Origin: Sphingomonadales bacterium
Lineage (GTDB): Bacteria > Pseudomonadota > Alphaproteobacteria > Sphingomonadales > Sphingomonadaceae
Direction of reading: 5' to 3'
Assembly: GCA_028871475.1 (NCBI GenBank)
Contig: JAGWMZ010000009.1
Coordinates: 1 to 64,000, forward strand
Length of the DNA stretch: 64,000 nt
Shown here: positions 1 through 8,669 of the stretch, one piece after another
Layout: every line of letters starts with the position of its first letter
How positions within the stretch are numbered: position 1 is the stretch's first letter
Program-made: the position numbers and the translations under genes
The notes under the pieces: generated by a model
Database searches by the model: none
The model's input: only the letters and a program-made list of their open reading frames with translations
What the model was told of the DNA's origin: nothing

Positions 1-1
1 C

Positions 2-133
2 GAGCGCCTGTTCAACAAGCTCAAGAACTGGCGGCGCATCGCAACACGATACGACAAAACCAAGGAATCTTACCTCGGCTTTGTCAATCTCGTGTCAGTC
101 CTGCAGTGGATACCCTTTGTCCACGAAGCCTAG
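2..133 (+). CDS. IS5-family transposase, C-terminal fragment (cut by window edge)
   Basis: The reading frame open from base 2 encodes the last 43 residues of a DDE transposase, with the segments ERLFNKLKNWRRIATRYDKT and SYLGFVNLVSVLQW. This is the usual C-terminus of IS5-family (IS427-like) transposases. The TAG stop at 131-133 directly follows the sequence CTTTGTCCACGAAGCC, which looks like the terminal inverted repeat of such elements, so the stop may be supplied by target DNA at the insertion point. Pilin homology on the other strand resumes exactly here. The rest of the element lies before the window, so whether the transposase is intact cannot be judged. Confidence 0.8.
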   Translation, partial: ERLFNKLKNWRRIATRYDKTKESYLGFVNLVSVLQWIPFVHEA

Positions 134-227
134 CTATGCCAGCCCCAACCAGTGCCAAAATCAGAGCATATTCGGCAGCAGCAGCCCCACGATCGTCGGA
201 AACGAGCGATTTGGAAAATTTTCTCAT
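131..227 (-). pseudogene. Flp/Fap type IVb pilin gene truncated by the IS element
   Basis: Reading the minus strand from the ATG at 227 gives 32 residues: a short basic start (MRKFSKSLVSDD), then RGAAAAEYALILALVGAGIA. That is the conserved processing site plus hydrophobic core of Flp-type pilins (G, then A-rich, then the essential Glu-Tyr). Homology stops at about base 132, where the IS end begins. The frame then runs on through IS sequence as unrelated residues to a stop. The C-terminal half is therefore missing. It is a second copy of the intact pilin just upstream on the same strand, so the pair was a tandem flp duplication before insertion. Confidence 0.8.
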
Positions 228-263
228 AAAGCCCTCGCTTGCATGCTCGAAATATACAATTTA

Positions 264-461
264 TCAGCTGGCGGCACTGCAAACTGAGCTGCCGCCCGAG
301 CAGATCAAATTGGCCGCACCAGTTACCGCCGAATTTACTTTCTGCCCCAGCAGAAGGGCGGAAGCCGCGATGCCCGCGCCCACAACGGCCAGGATCAGCG
401 CATATTCCGCCGCAGCCGCGCCGGATTCATTACGAAGAAATTTACCAATGAAATTAGTCAT
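264..461 (-). CDS. Flp family type IVb pilin
   Basis: A 65-residue pilin precursor: a short leader (MTNFIGKFLRNES), then GAAAAEYALILAVVGAGIAA, then a small polar tail ending CSGGSSVCSAAS. Prepilin peptidase would be expected to cut after the Gly of the ESGAAAAEY region, leaving the Glu-Tyr pair needed for assembly of Flp (Tad) pili at the inner membrane. I chose the ATG at 461 over a longer frame because AGAGGGG sits just upstream and family members begin here. The two Cys in the tail could form a disulfide. No tad assembly genes are in view, so they must lie elsewhere. A truncated paralogue follows directly downstream. Confidence 0.9.
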   Translation of the reverse strand: MTNFIGKFLRNESGAAAAEYALILAVVGAGIAASALLLGQKVNSAVTGAANLICSGGSSVCSAAS

Positions 462-891
462 GTTCTTACCCCTCTTGCAAAAACAAACACTCCACCACAC
501 CCAAGGCATGAAGGAAGAACTTATTCCAGCCCCGAGCCGGAACAATTAGCGATGATTTGCAACCCATTATCGTTGCAAAGCATTCCCTAAGGACACACCT
601 GCTTTGCAACCTGCCGGATACATTCGGTGATCCGGACATCTTCAAAAATCTTCTTGTTTCATGCATCCGTCAACGAAATTTTATCCATTTTGGTTTAGTA
701 TCTACTTTCAATCAGATAGATCACCCGTTTGTTAATTTTCTCGGTTAATTTACATGTGTTAATCAAACGACTCATCGTCCGATTCGCGCGCTTCACCGTC
801 GCCGATTGGGATATGCTCGTATTTTGCGTCCAATTTGAAATAAACAGTGATTGTTCATGCCCATTAATGCTCCTGCTCAGGTCAGCCATTC
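462..891. promoter_or_regulatory. AT-rich region with inverted repeat upstream of flp
   Basis: No gene is supported in this stretch, which is clearly richer in AT than its surroundings. It contains a perfect 7-base inverted repeat, TTGCAAC-N8-GTTGCAA (557-578), and a third half-site TTGCAAC at 604-610. These lie about 95-150 bases upstream of the pilin ATG, in the position of an operator for a transcription factor. Bases 640-880 hold the likely promoter for the plus-strand gene at 892. No clear -35/-10 pair could be assigned. Confidence 0.45.
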
Positions 892-1692
892 ATGTTGAAC
901 CACACGATCAAGACTTGGCATCGCATCCTGTTGCGTCGCAGCATCAGGGCCATTTCGGTACTGGAAGCACGGCTTGACCCCATCATTACAGGATGGATCG
1001 TCATCATGGTCGGCGCCGGTCTTTTCAAGATCTTACGTGCGCCCATCCCGCCCCATGGCGCCCAGTCCATGCTGGCCACGCTGTTTCCCTATTTGCTGGT
1101 GTGTCTCGCACCAGTTGCGGGCTATCGCATCGCTTCGGGCAGCTTTCCCACGCACATTCTCCCGGGCCAGCCCTTGGTCCGCCTCGCGCAATTCGGCCGC
1201 TGGCGCCAGCTTGGCCTGATGAGCGCGCGGCGCCACCCCGCCTATGGTCCCGCAGGGCTGCTGGCCTCGCTCATCATCGGGCTCCTGCTCAACATCCCCG
1301 TCCGCACGCTTGAACTGCTGGCCGCCATGCCCGCGCTCAACGCGCAGGCGCCGGTGTGGGCAAGAACAATGAACATCGCGATGACAGGCGATGTCATCGT
1401 CATGAACTTCTTCTATGCCGTCTGCTTTGTTCTTGCGCTGCGCAGTGTTCCCTTGTTCCCGCGTCTGCTCGTTTTCACCTGGTGCATGGACATTGTGATG
1501 CAATTCGTGATCGCCCGTGCCGTCACCGGGGCGCCGGGCCTGCCTGACGCGATCCGCGGGCTGTTGCTCCATCTCCTGCAAGGCAACATCGACAAGGTGC
1601 TGATCAGCGCCTTCATCTGGCTGCCCTATCTGCTGCTCTCAGAACGGGTGAACGTGACCTTCCGCTGGCGCGCCGCCCGCAGCGCGGGCTGA
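892..1692 (+). CDS. polytopic membrane protein of unknown function
   Basis: A 266-residue protein with about five to six hydrophobic segments (near residues 30-50, 60-80, 125-145, 165-190, 195-215 and 235-255), basic loops between them and a basic C-terminus. I do not recognise a family. The ATG at 892 is the first good start; no strong Shine-Dalgarno sequence precedes it. The last 54 bases overlap tail to tail with the convergent gene on the minus strand. In rough size and topology it could be an inner-membrane accessory protein for the neighbouring membrane glycosyltransferase-like genes, but that is only proximity. Confidence 0.7.
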   Translation: MLNHTIKTWHRILLRRSIRAISVLEARLDPIITGWIVIMVGAGLFKILRAPIPPHGAQSMLATLFPYLLVCLAPVAGYRIASGSFPTHILPGQPLVRLAQFGRWRQLGLMSARRHPAYGPAGLLASLIIGLLLNIPVRTLELLAAMPALNAQAPVWARTMNIAMTGDVIVMNFFYAVCFVLALRSVPLFPRLLVFTWCMDIVMQFVIARAVTGAPGLPDAIRGLLLHLLQGNIDKVLISAFIWLPYLLLSERVNVTFRWRAARSAG

Positions 1693-2880
1693 GCCTTCCG
1701 GCACAGGGTGATGCAGGCGCCGCCACACAGCCCAGACCAGCGCCATCGACACCCAGGGCATCAGGTTCATATGCATGGGCAGCGCCAGCGCCCTTGTCGC
1801 CAGCGGGGCGGTGTAAAACGCCAGCACCATCACCCTGTCCCACCCGCTGCGGGGTGACACACGCGCCTGCCGCGCCAGCCAGCACACGGGCAGGATCAGG
1901 AACGGCTGATCATAGCTGAACATATAAGGCGTGGCCAAGGGAACCGCGGCCATCAGCAAGGCCAGCTTGCCCTCCAGCGCTGCCGAACCGCGCCATGCTT
2001 TCCAGACGAGAATGACCATCGCAAGCGACACGGCCAGTTGCACTGCCATGCCGATCCGCGCCGACAGCGCAACGCGCAACGCGGCATAAACCGTTGTCTG
2101 ACGCAGGAAAAACTCCGGACCACTGTAATCCATAAGCCCCTGGCTGACCGGCCAGCTATGCGAATAGTTGACCAAGGTCTGCGTGCCAAAGACCAGCCAG
2201 GCCAGCAAGACGAACAGCGGCACCGTCAACCCCGCAGCCCAAAAGGCCCGCCAATGCCGGCCGGCGACAAAAGCCACCGGCACCAACAGCGCCAGATGCG
2301 GCTTGACCACCAGCAAGCCCACCATCACCCCTGCCCAGGCGGGCCGATCACGCAGCAGATTGGCCATGGCGATCTGTACCGCACTCAGCAGCAGCCCGGT
2401 CTGCGCGTGCCAGGCCGCCACAATGGCACCGGGAAAACCCCAAATCGGCCCTGCCAGTTCCGGCGCCCAACGCCGCGCGACCCAGAACCATAGCGCATAG
2501 GTCGCCAGCACCCAGACCACCAGCGCCACGCGATAATCAAGCCAACCCAAAGGCGCGACCACCAGCAGGAACGGCGGCGGATTGACGAAGGCAAAGGCCT
2601 CGCCAGCCGCCGTATGTTCGCGGCTGATGGGCGAAAGCGCCGCCTGCACATGATAGACCGCGGACAGGTCGTAAACCTGTGATGCATGCCCCTGCGCCAC
2701 CAGTCTGCCCGCCGACCAGAAGGCGAGAAAATCGCTACCTCCCGTGCCGGTGGCCTGGGCATAGGCCCAGATCAGGCTGAGCGCTCCACCAAAAGCGAGG
2801 ATGTAGCCATAGGCGCTCACCCGCTCGATGCCCAGCCAGCGCAATTGAAGAGCGCCGAGCCAACCGCCCTTGCCTGTCAT
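1639..2880 (-). CDS. GT87-family (DUF2029) membrane glycosyltransferase
   Basis: A 413-residue polytopic protein. The signature region DFLAFWSAGRLVAQG followed by YNPPP-like FVNPPPFLLVVAPLGWL and the later VKPHLALLVPVAF motif are typical of the DUF2029/GT87 family, integral-membrane GT-C glycosyltransferases that use polyprenyl-phosphate sugars (mannosyl or arabinosyl in studied members). The start at 2880 overlaps the stop of the upstream gene as ATGA, so the two genes are translationally coupled. A longer in-frame extension to 3042 is rejected because it would lie inside that upstream gene. Substrate unknown. It converges with the plus-strand gene ending at 1692. Confidence 0.8.
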   Translation of the reverse strand: MTGKGGWLGALQLRWLGIERVSAYGYILAFGGALSLIWAYAQATGTGGSDFLAFWSAGRLVAQGHASQVYDLSAVYHVQAALSPISREHTAAGEAFAFVNPPPFLLVVAPLGWLDYRVALVVWVLATYALWFWVARRWAPELAGPIWGFPGAIVAAWHAQTGLLLSAVQIAMANLLRDRPAWAGVMVGLLVVKPHLALLVPVAFVAGRHWRAFWAAGLTVPLFVLLAWLVFGTQTLVNYSHSWPVSQGLMDYSGPEFFLRQTTVYAALRVALSARIGMAVQLAVSLAMVILVWKAWRGSAALEGKLALLMAAVPLATPYMFSYDQPFLILPVCWLARQARVSPRSGWDRVMVLAFYTAPLATRALALPMHMNLMPWVSMALVWAVWRRLHHPVPEGSARAAGGAPAEGHVHPF

Positions 2881-4574
2881 CCTCCAACTCCTCTCAAGGG
2901 CACGGGGTGGCGCAGGCATGACCTGGCCGCCAAGGGCTTGACCAATGCCTCGAACTCCGGGCTTTTGCGCGGCAGCCATGGCGAAAAGCCGACCGCCTGC
3001 TGCGCGGCGCGGTCGATCAGCACGACCGAACCGCGTCGGCACAATTCCTCCGCCTGCCCGGGCTGCAGGTGATAGCTTGAGATAACCAGCGGCCGGTTGG
3101 TCAGATCGGGCAGATTACGCACCTGCTTGATCGCCATGGACGGTCGCATCGTATCGAGGATCACGACATCAGCCCTCTGCGCCTCGATCAGCGCGGTTAA
3201 GCGTGCGGCGGGGACAAGAAATCCATGGGCCGCGCCCAGCAGGAACGGCATCACCAGAAGCAATGTGGCAAGCCCCGGCCAGATGACCATGCGATCCGCA
3301 CGCACGGCATCACGGCGCGCGGCAAGGCGATAGCCATGCCCGGCCAGAAACAGCGCATTACCCAGAACGCCATGGACATAGCGATAGCCCCACCCATGCC
3401 CCTGATCGGGCATCACCACCGCCACCAGACCGATCGTCAGCGCCAGTCCCGCCGCCATCGGTCGGGCCATCCCCTCGCCCCGGCGAATGGCCGGCCATGA
3501 GAGCAGCATCAGCGGCAGCATGAAACCCGCGTTCCAGCACAGGAAGCGCAACAGGTTCTTGTCCATCAATGCCAGAGTATGCGGATCGCGGTTGAACAAG
3601 AGCGGGGCGATGCGTCCGCTCCAGAAACCGGCCGCACCGCCGCCTTCGCCCATGGCGCCCGCGCCGAGCCCTTGCGAGAGCAGGACGAGGTGAGGATAGC
3701 TGACCCAAAAGGCGAGAATGGCCATATAGCCTGTCGCAAAGGTCAAAACGCGCCGCCACTGCCTGTGCCACAACACTTCAGCCAGAAATGGCGCGGCAAA
3801 CAGAGGATGAAAGGCGATCTGATGCAGCCCCGTTGCCAGAAAGCCGATCGCCAACGCGGCAAGATCGCTCCCCCACCTCTGCCGCCGGAAGCAGGCCAGC
3901 CAGGCCAGATTGAGCGCCAGATGCCCCGTCATCGCATAAGAGCTCATGGCGGCCGCCATGATCTGCGTGGACAGCAAATAGCCGGCCCCCACGACCCAGA
4001 CAGCCCCGGCGCAATCAGCAAATTCCTCACGCGCCAGATGCAGCGCCAGCAGGAACCCACCGGCCGCCAACAGGGGGTTGAGCAAGGCCGGGTCCGCCAC
4101 CAGGCCGATCAGCGCGCGCAGCGCTGCATGCACCGGCATGTAACTGGAAACCATTGCCGCATGGCCCGGAACATCCAGCAGAAAATAGGGCGACAAGCCA
4201 GGCACGAAGGGGCGCCATTGCGGCGGCACCGGCTGGGCCAGACACCCTGATGTCAAAATGCGCGCATCGAAACGCGCCATCACCTCATCAATCGTCCAGG
4301 GGTAGTCGAGCATCAGCCGATAGGTGCCCAGCCAGAGCAACAAGGCCAGCCCCAGAGCCACCGCGATGGCAGGGAGCCAACCGGGCGGGCAACCGGGCAA
4401 TCTGCCGATACCGGGCAAACGGCAGGAGGCAAGCAGCGCGGCCACCAGCACCACTGCCACATACCGATCCTGCGTCAGAAATTCGCTGGGTGTCAGCGAA
4501 GCATCGAGCACGAAGGAAAACATCAGGGCAAGGCCAAGCACCAACCCAGCCGCGATGATCAGAACCCGCTCCAA
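2877..4574 (-). CDS. large polytopic membrane protein, probable GT-C-like
   Basis: A 565-residue protein with roughly 11-12 transmembrane helices and a soluble C-terminal segment of about 90 residues (TLIEAQRADVVILDTMRP onward). An acidic loop after the third helix (DYPWTIDEVMARFDARI) is where GT-C enzymes carry their catalytic Asp. The soluble tail reads like a small alpha/beta unit. It is the first gene of a two-gene operon with the GT87 protein, joined by a 4-base ATGA overlap. I infer a role in lipid-linked sugar transfer, but no specific family was recognised. Start: ATG at 4574; no competing good start. Confidence 0.65.
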   Translation of the reverse strand: MERVLIIAAGLVLGLALMFSFVLDASLTPSEFLTQDRYVAVVLVAALLASCRLPGIGRLPGCPPGWLPAIAVALGLALLLWLGTYRLMLDYPWTIDEVMARFDARILTSGCLAQPVPPQWRPFVPGLSPYFLLDVPGHAAMVSSYMPVHAALRALIGLVADPALLNPLLAAGGFLLALHLAREEFADCAGAVWVVGAGYLLSTQIMAAAMSSYAMTGHLALNLAWLACFRRQRWGSDLAALAIGFLATGLHQIAFHPLFAAPFLAEVLWHRQWRRVLTFATGYMAILAFWVSYPHLVLLSQGLGAGAMGEGGGAAGFWSGRIAPLLFNRDPHTLALMDKNLLRFLCWNAGFMLPLMLLSWPAIRRGEGMARPMAAGLALTIGLVAVVMPDQGHGWGYRYVHGVLGNALFLAGHGYRLAARRDAVRADRMVIWPGLATLLLVMPFLLGAAHGFLVPAARLTALIEAQRADVVILDTMRPSMAIKQVRNLPDLTNRPLVISSYHLQPGQAEELCRRGSVVLIDRAAQQAVGFSPWLPRKSPEFEALVKPLAARSCLRHPVPLRGVGG

Positions 4575-4780
4575 ACCGGTCGCCCCCCATGACCTTTGAA
4601 GATGGCAGATGATACTATGCTTTACATAGGAGGACTATGCGAAAATGGCTCATCCCGAAGGGTCATGGGCAAGTACAGGAGCATGGTCATTCAGGAGAGA
4701 GGACCAATCGCGCCTACCAAACGCCGACCAGCAGGGTGCGGGGCCATCCCGGCCCGCCCCCTGCCATCAGCGACACACCG

Positions 4781-5245
4781 TCAATTGGGGTAATAGCCGA
4801 CGCCCACGACCGTATCGCCCACCAGTTCGATCAGCGACATCTTGTGCTCCAGCCGATTGTCCCCCCGGTTGAGCCACAGATAGTTGATCTGACCATGGCC
4901 CGCGGTTTTCGCGATCTCGATCATGTCCTTGACGATCGGCTTGCCTTCAACATCGGTCAGGTCGCTGACATCCTGACCCACCAGCCCCGGATGCGCGCCA
5001 TAGGCCCGGTAAACGCCGTGCAGATCAAAGGCGAAAACGTAAAGCTCGCCGGTGTTGAACGGCCCCTTGCTCACGTTGAATTCGGCAAAGGCCTTCTGTG
5101 GCCCCGCCGTCTTCACCTCGGCCACGGCCTTTTCCAACATGGCCTTGGCCTGCGCCGAAGTGGCATGGGGCGCGGCCTGGGCGGGAACGGCCTGAACCGA
5201 AAAGGCAAGTGCGCCGGCAAGCAGCATACGCGCAATGATCGTCAT
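4781..5245 (-). CDS. secreted single-Cache-domain protein
   Basis: A 154-residue protein with an N-terminal signal peptide (MTIIARMLLAGALAFSVQAV, cleavage after the AQA-like site) and one small Cache domain (sCache_2 type). Family-typical segments are FNTGELYVFAFDLHGVYRAY, the G-H-P-G-L-V-G-Q-D motif, and GQINYLWLNRGDN. Free-standing Cache proteins are periplasmic small-ligand binders; related domains sense C1-C4 acids and amines in chemoreceptors and kinases. The ATG at 5245 is chosen because AAGGA precedes it and a signal peptide follows; the longer frame to 5458 has no such features. No partner kinase or chemoreceptor is adjacent. Confidence 0.8.
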   Translation of the reverse strand: MTIIARMLLAGALAFSVQAVPAQAAPHATSAQAKAMLEKAVAEVKTAGPQKAFAEFNVSKGPFNTGELYVFAFDLHGVYRAYGAHPGLVGQDVSDLTDVEGKPIVKDMIEIAKTAGHGQINYLWLNRGDNRLEHKMSLIELVGDTVVGVGYYPN

Positions 5246-5386
5246 CACCCTGTTTCCTTCTACCAAGTGTTGCATGGCGTGCGCCCTGCCGAAGCTGAAC
5301 GTCACGATATGTCCCTGACAGAAAGCGGCTAGAACCAGAGCGGGCACATGGTATTTGCGCCCCGTCAATTCGACCCAAAGGACGAG

Positions 5387-5419
5387 AGGCAGGCGCAACC
5401 ATGGACTGCGCCTGCCTCG
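5387..5419 (-). terminator. 12-bp hairpin after the ACR3 remnant
   Basis: Perfect inverted repeat GAGGCAGGCGCA / TGCGCCTGCCTC around a 9-base loop. It lies four bases past the stop of the arsenite-permease remnant on the minus strand, where a transcription terminator would sit. There is no clean U-tract, so it may act only as an RNA 3'-end stabiliser. Confidence 0.5.
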
Positions 5420-5423
5420 CGCA

Positions 5424-5543
5424 TCAGCCGGCCGCTTCGGGCGGAACCGTGTCGGCAAGCCAGCACTGCCCCAGCCAGAAGGCGAGATTGACGAGCAGGA
5501 TGAGCACCGGCACCTCGACCAGCGGCCCGATGCGCGGCGAGAT
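5424..5543 (-). pseudogene. C-terminal remnant of an ACR3-type arsenite efflux permease
   Basis: The last 39 residues before the stop contain IGPLVEVPVLILLVNLAFWL, the characteristic final helix of ACR3/ArsB arsenite permeases (core motif G-P-L-V-E-V-P-V), followed by a short polar tail ending PPEAAG. Upstream in the same frame the sequence is not recognisable as ACR3, and only about 170 bases separate it from the divergent cyclase gene, so about 90 percent of a normal gene of around 350 residues is missing. No arsR, arsC or arsH is nearby. The likeliest reading is the scar of a deleted ars operon. The family call rests on one motif. Confidence 0.5.
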
Positions 5544-5732
5544 GTGCCCCTTCAGACCCACCAGCGGCGGCAGGCGCAAGGCGCCGAGATGCGGCTCGCT
5601 CTTGGGCTGGCTGCCGCCGCTGGGTGACAAAGACGGCCCAACCCTCATCGCTGCATGATCGCGACAAAAATAAAGTCCCATGCCCGGGTCCGCACAACCA
5701 AATCCTAACCCTGTTTGCCCCACAAGCCAGCC

Positions 5733-7163
5733 ATGACAGGAGAGCACAACAACACCCCTGAAACGGCGCGTCACCACAGCATGCTGTGGCTGACCTCAGC
5801 TGCGCTCTATTTCCTGCTGGCCGCAGCCACCATTCGCCTCACCAGCAACGGGCGCGACATCGCGACGCTATGGCCAGCCAATGCCGTGCTGCTCGCATTG
5901 CTGCTGACCCATGCACGTTCGAGCTGGATCGGCATTCTGACGGCGGGTGTTCTGGCGAATTCGGCAGCCAACATCGTGACTCGCGGAGCCATCGCGGGCC
6001 CGCTGGTCTATGGCCTGTCCAATGTGCTCGAAGTGGTGGTTGCCGCATTGCTGTTCGGGCGGCGCGCGCCTCTCACGCCCATCCTCGGCTCATCACGCAT
6101 GGTGGGCCGCTTTCTGCTGGTCTGCGGCCTGATCGCGCCGTCGATCAGCGGCTTCTTCGGCGCGATGACCGCCTGGCTGGCCTTTGCGCAACCTTTTGCG
6201 CAAGCCTTCAGGACCTGGCTGATCAGCGACGCGCTGGGCCTGCTGATTTTCACCCCGGTGTTCTTGGCCGTCTTCAATGGCGACATCCTGCGCTGCTTCA
6301 ACACCACGACCTGGGCACAGCGGGGCGAGACGTTCGGCCTGCTCGCGCTGACCGCCGCCTCAGCCTATCTGGTGTTCTTTCACGCGCGGGCGCCGCTGCT
6401 CTTCATGCTCTTCGCGCCCGTCATGCTGGTCACCTTCCGCGTCGGCCGATTGGGCACGAAGATGGCGGTGATGCTGGTGGCCATCATCGGCGGCTATGCC
6501 ACGCTGCAGGATCTGGGGCCTATTGCCGCCTTTACGCGCGACCACGCGGCGCAGACAGAACTGTTCCAGATCTTTCTGGCGGTGCTGCTGCTGACCTGCC
6601 TGCCCGTCGCGGCCGACCTGGCCGAACGGCGCAGCCTGACCGAAGACCTTGCCCGCCGCGAAAGGGAAATGTCGCGTCTGGCCGCCACGGACAGCCTGAC
6701 CGGCATGATGAGCCGATCGGCCTTTGAGCGCCATGTTTCGCGGGCATTGGAACATCCGGCAAAAGCGTTCACCCTCGTCGCGATCGATCTCGATTTCTTC
6801 AAGAGCATCAACGACCAATGGGGCCATCAGGCCGGCGACCGCGCGCTGATCCATGCCGCGAAGATCATCCAGAACCACATCCGCGGCAAGGATGCCGCCG
6901 GGCGCATGGGGGGCGACGAATTCCTGCTCTTTCTGCGCGGGGCCGACACGGACGAGGCCAAAGCGATCTGCGAACGCATCCGCACCGCCCTGCGCAAATC
7001 GCCCATTGCCATGGATGACAAGACGGACATCATGTTGTCGCTCAGTTGCGGCATCGCGCAATCGAGCGCGACGGCGTCATTTCATGAACTCTACCACCGC
7101 GCCGACAAGGCCCTTTACATGGCCAAATTCGCCGGCAGGAACACGGTGCGCGCCATCGCCTGA
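5733..7163 (+). CDS. MASE1-GGDEF diguanylate cyclase
   Basis: A 476-residue protein. Residues about 15-300 are a MASE1-type sensory membrane domain with eight or so helices and the family motif DIATLWPANAVLLALLL. A short linker helix (ERRSLTEDLARREREMSRLA) leads into a GGDEF domain at about 320-476 with the intact active site MGGDEFLLFL and the usual LTGMMSRSAF and DLDFFKSIND substrate/metal motifs. It should make cyclic di-GMP from GTP at the inner membrane. No RxxD inhibitory site is evident before GGDEF. No EAL domain is present. An in-frame TTG 18 bases upstream is an alternative start; neither has a strong Shine-Dalgarno sequence. Confidence 0.9.
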   Translation: MTGEHNNTPETARHHSMLWLTSAALYFLLAAATIRLTSNGRDIATLWPANAVLLALLLTHARSSWIGILTAGVLANSAANIVTRGAIAGPLVYGLSNVLEVVVAALLFGRRAPLTPILGSSRMVGRFLLVCGLIAPSISGFFGAMTAWLAFAQPFAQAFRTWLISDALGLLIFTPVFLAVFNGDILRCFNTTTWAQRGETFGLLALTAASAYLVFFHARAPLLFMLFAPVMLVTFRVGRLGTKMAVMLVAIIGGYATLQDLGPIAAFTRDHAAQTELFQIFLAVLLLTCLPVAADLAERRSLTEDLARREREMSRLAATDSLTGMMSRSAFERHVSRALEHPAKAFTLVAIDLDFFKSINDQWGHQAGDRALIHAAKIIQNHIRGKDAAGRMGGDEFLLFLRGADTDEAKAICERIRTALRKSPIAMDDKTDIMLSLSCGIAQSSATASFHELYHRADKALYMAKFAGRNTVRAIA

Positions 7164-7218
7164 AGCGACATGAACTCAAGGCTGCGCGCCTGTGTCATCA
7201 GACCGCAGACCATTTCAA

Positions 7219-7254
7219 TTGACAAAGCAACACCGCGCCGCCATTAAGTTGCGC
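7219..7254 (+). promoter_or_regulatory. candidate promoter of the asd leader
   Basis: TTGACA at 7219-7224, a 17-base spacer, and CATTAA at 7242-7247 fit a sigma-70-type promoter. The expected RNA start (about 7253-7255) falls at the ATG of the short leader reading frame, so the leader would be translated from a leaderless or nearly leaderless RNA, as is known for the trp leader of Sinorhizobium. Position was read by eye. Confidence 0.5.
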
Positions 7255-7332
7255 ATGTTCGTCAAACCGATCACCATTATTACTCCGAAGCCGACCGCCG
7301 TTGCGCGGACGGTGTCGCGGATGTGTGGCTGA
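7255..7332 (+). CDS. candidate Thr/Ile-rich leader peptide of asd
   Basis: A 25-codon frame, M-F-V-K-P-I-T-I-I-T-P-K-P-T and onward, ends in TGA. It carries Ile-Thr-Ile-Ile-Thr in a run and two more Thr, plus two Lys and a Met. These are end products of the aspartate family whose second step is catalysed by the downstream asd product. A terminator-like hairpin follows 24 bases after the stop, the layout of amino-acid attenuators such as thrL. An alternative pairing in the leader (CGGTG at 7310-7314 with CACCG at 7344-7348) could compete. No Shine-Dalgarno sequence is present, consistent with a leaderless transcript. This is a prediction without direct evidence of translation. Confidence 0.5.
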   Translation: MFVKPITIITPKPTAVARTVSRMCG

Positions 7333-7356
7333 TCGAAACCTCGCACCGGACACTTT

Positions 7357-7383
7357 CCCCGCATACGGCACGCGGGGTTTTCT
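7357..7383 (+). terminator. attenuator-type intrinsic terminator before asd
   Basis: CCCCGC, 9-base loop, GCGGGG, then TTTTCT: a compact GC-rich hairpin with a U-tract. It lies between the candidate leader peptide and asd (ATG at 7433), so it would stop transcription before asd unless ribosome stalling on the leader prevents its formation. Confidence 0.65.
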
Positions 7384-7396
7384 GACGAAAGACTGA

Positions 7397-8464
<1,068 letters not shown>

Positions 8465-8470
8465 CGGTCA

Positions 8471-8499
8471 TGGGCGCCTCGCAAACAGCGGGGCGCCCA
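8471..8499 (+). terminator. hairpin after asd
   Basis: Perfect 8-bp inverted repeat TGGGCGCC / GGCGCCCA, 6 bases after the asd stop. No U-tract directly follows; the second hairpin downstream has one. Confidence 0.5.
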
Positions 8500-8512
8500 G
8501 ACCTGCAAAGGG

Positions 8513-8537
8513 AACCACTTGTAAAGTCGGTGGTTTT
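8513..8537 (+). terminator. intrinsic terminator downstream of asd
   Basis: AACCAC / GTGGTT stem with an 11-base loop, running into four T residues (8534-8537). Together with the preceding hairpin it probably ends the asd transcript. Confidence 0.55.
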
Positions 8538-8669
8538 GCAAAGTTGAAGACAGGCCCGCAACTGCCCCCGCGCCGACGACCAGACTTTCGGCCAACAGGG
8601 CATCTCGAAAACCTCTGGCGCGAGCGGTCGCAATCTGATTCACTGGCTTGGGCAAAAGGGGGGGCAGTG

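Noticed and set aside
4637..5332. Plus-strand frame of 231 codons with a good AGGAGG ribosome site and ATG
   Set aside because: From 4781 on it is antisense to the well-supported Cache gene and its peptide looks random. Only the start region (with CATAG/CTATG repeats) is curious.
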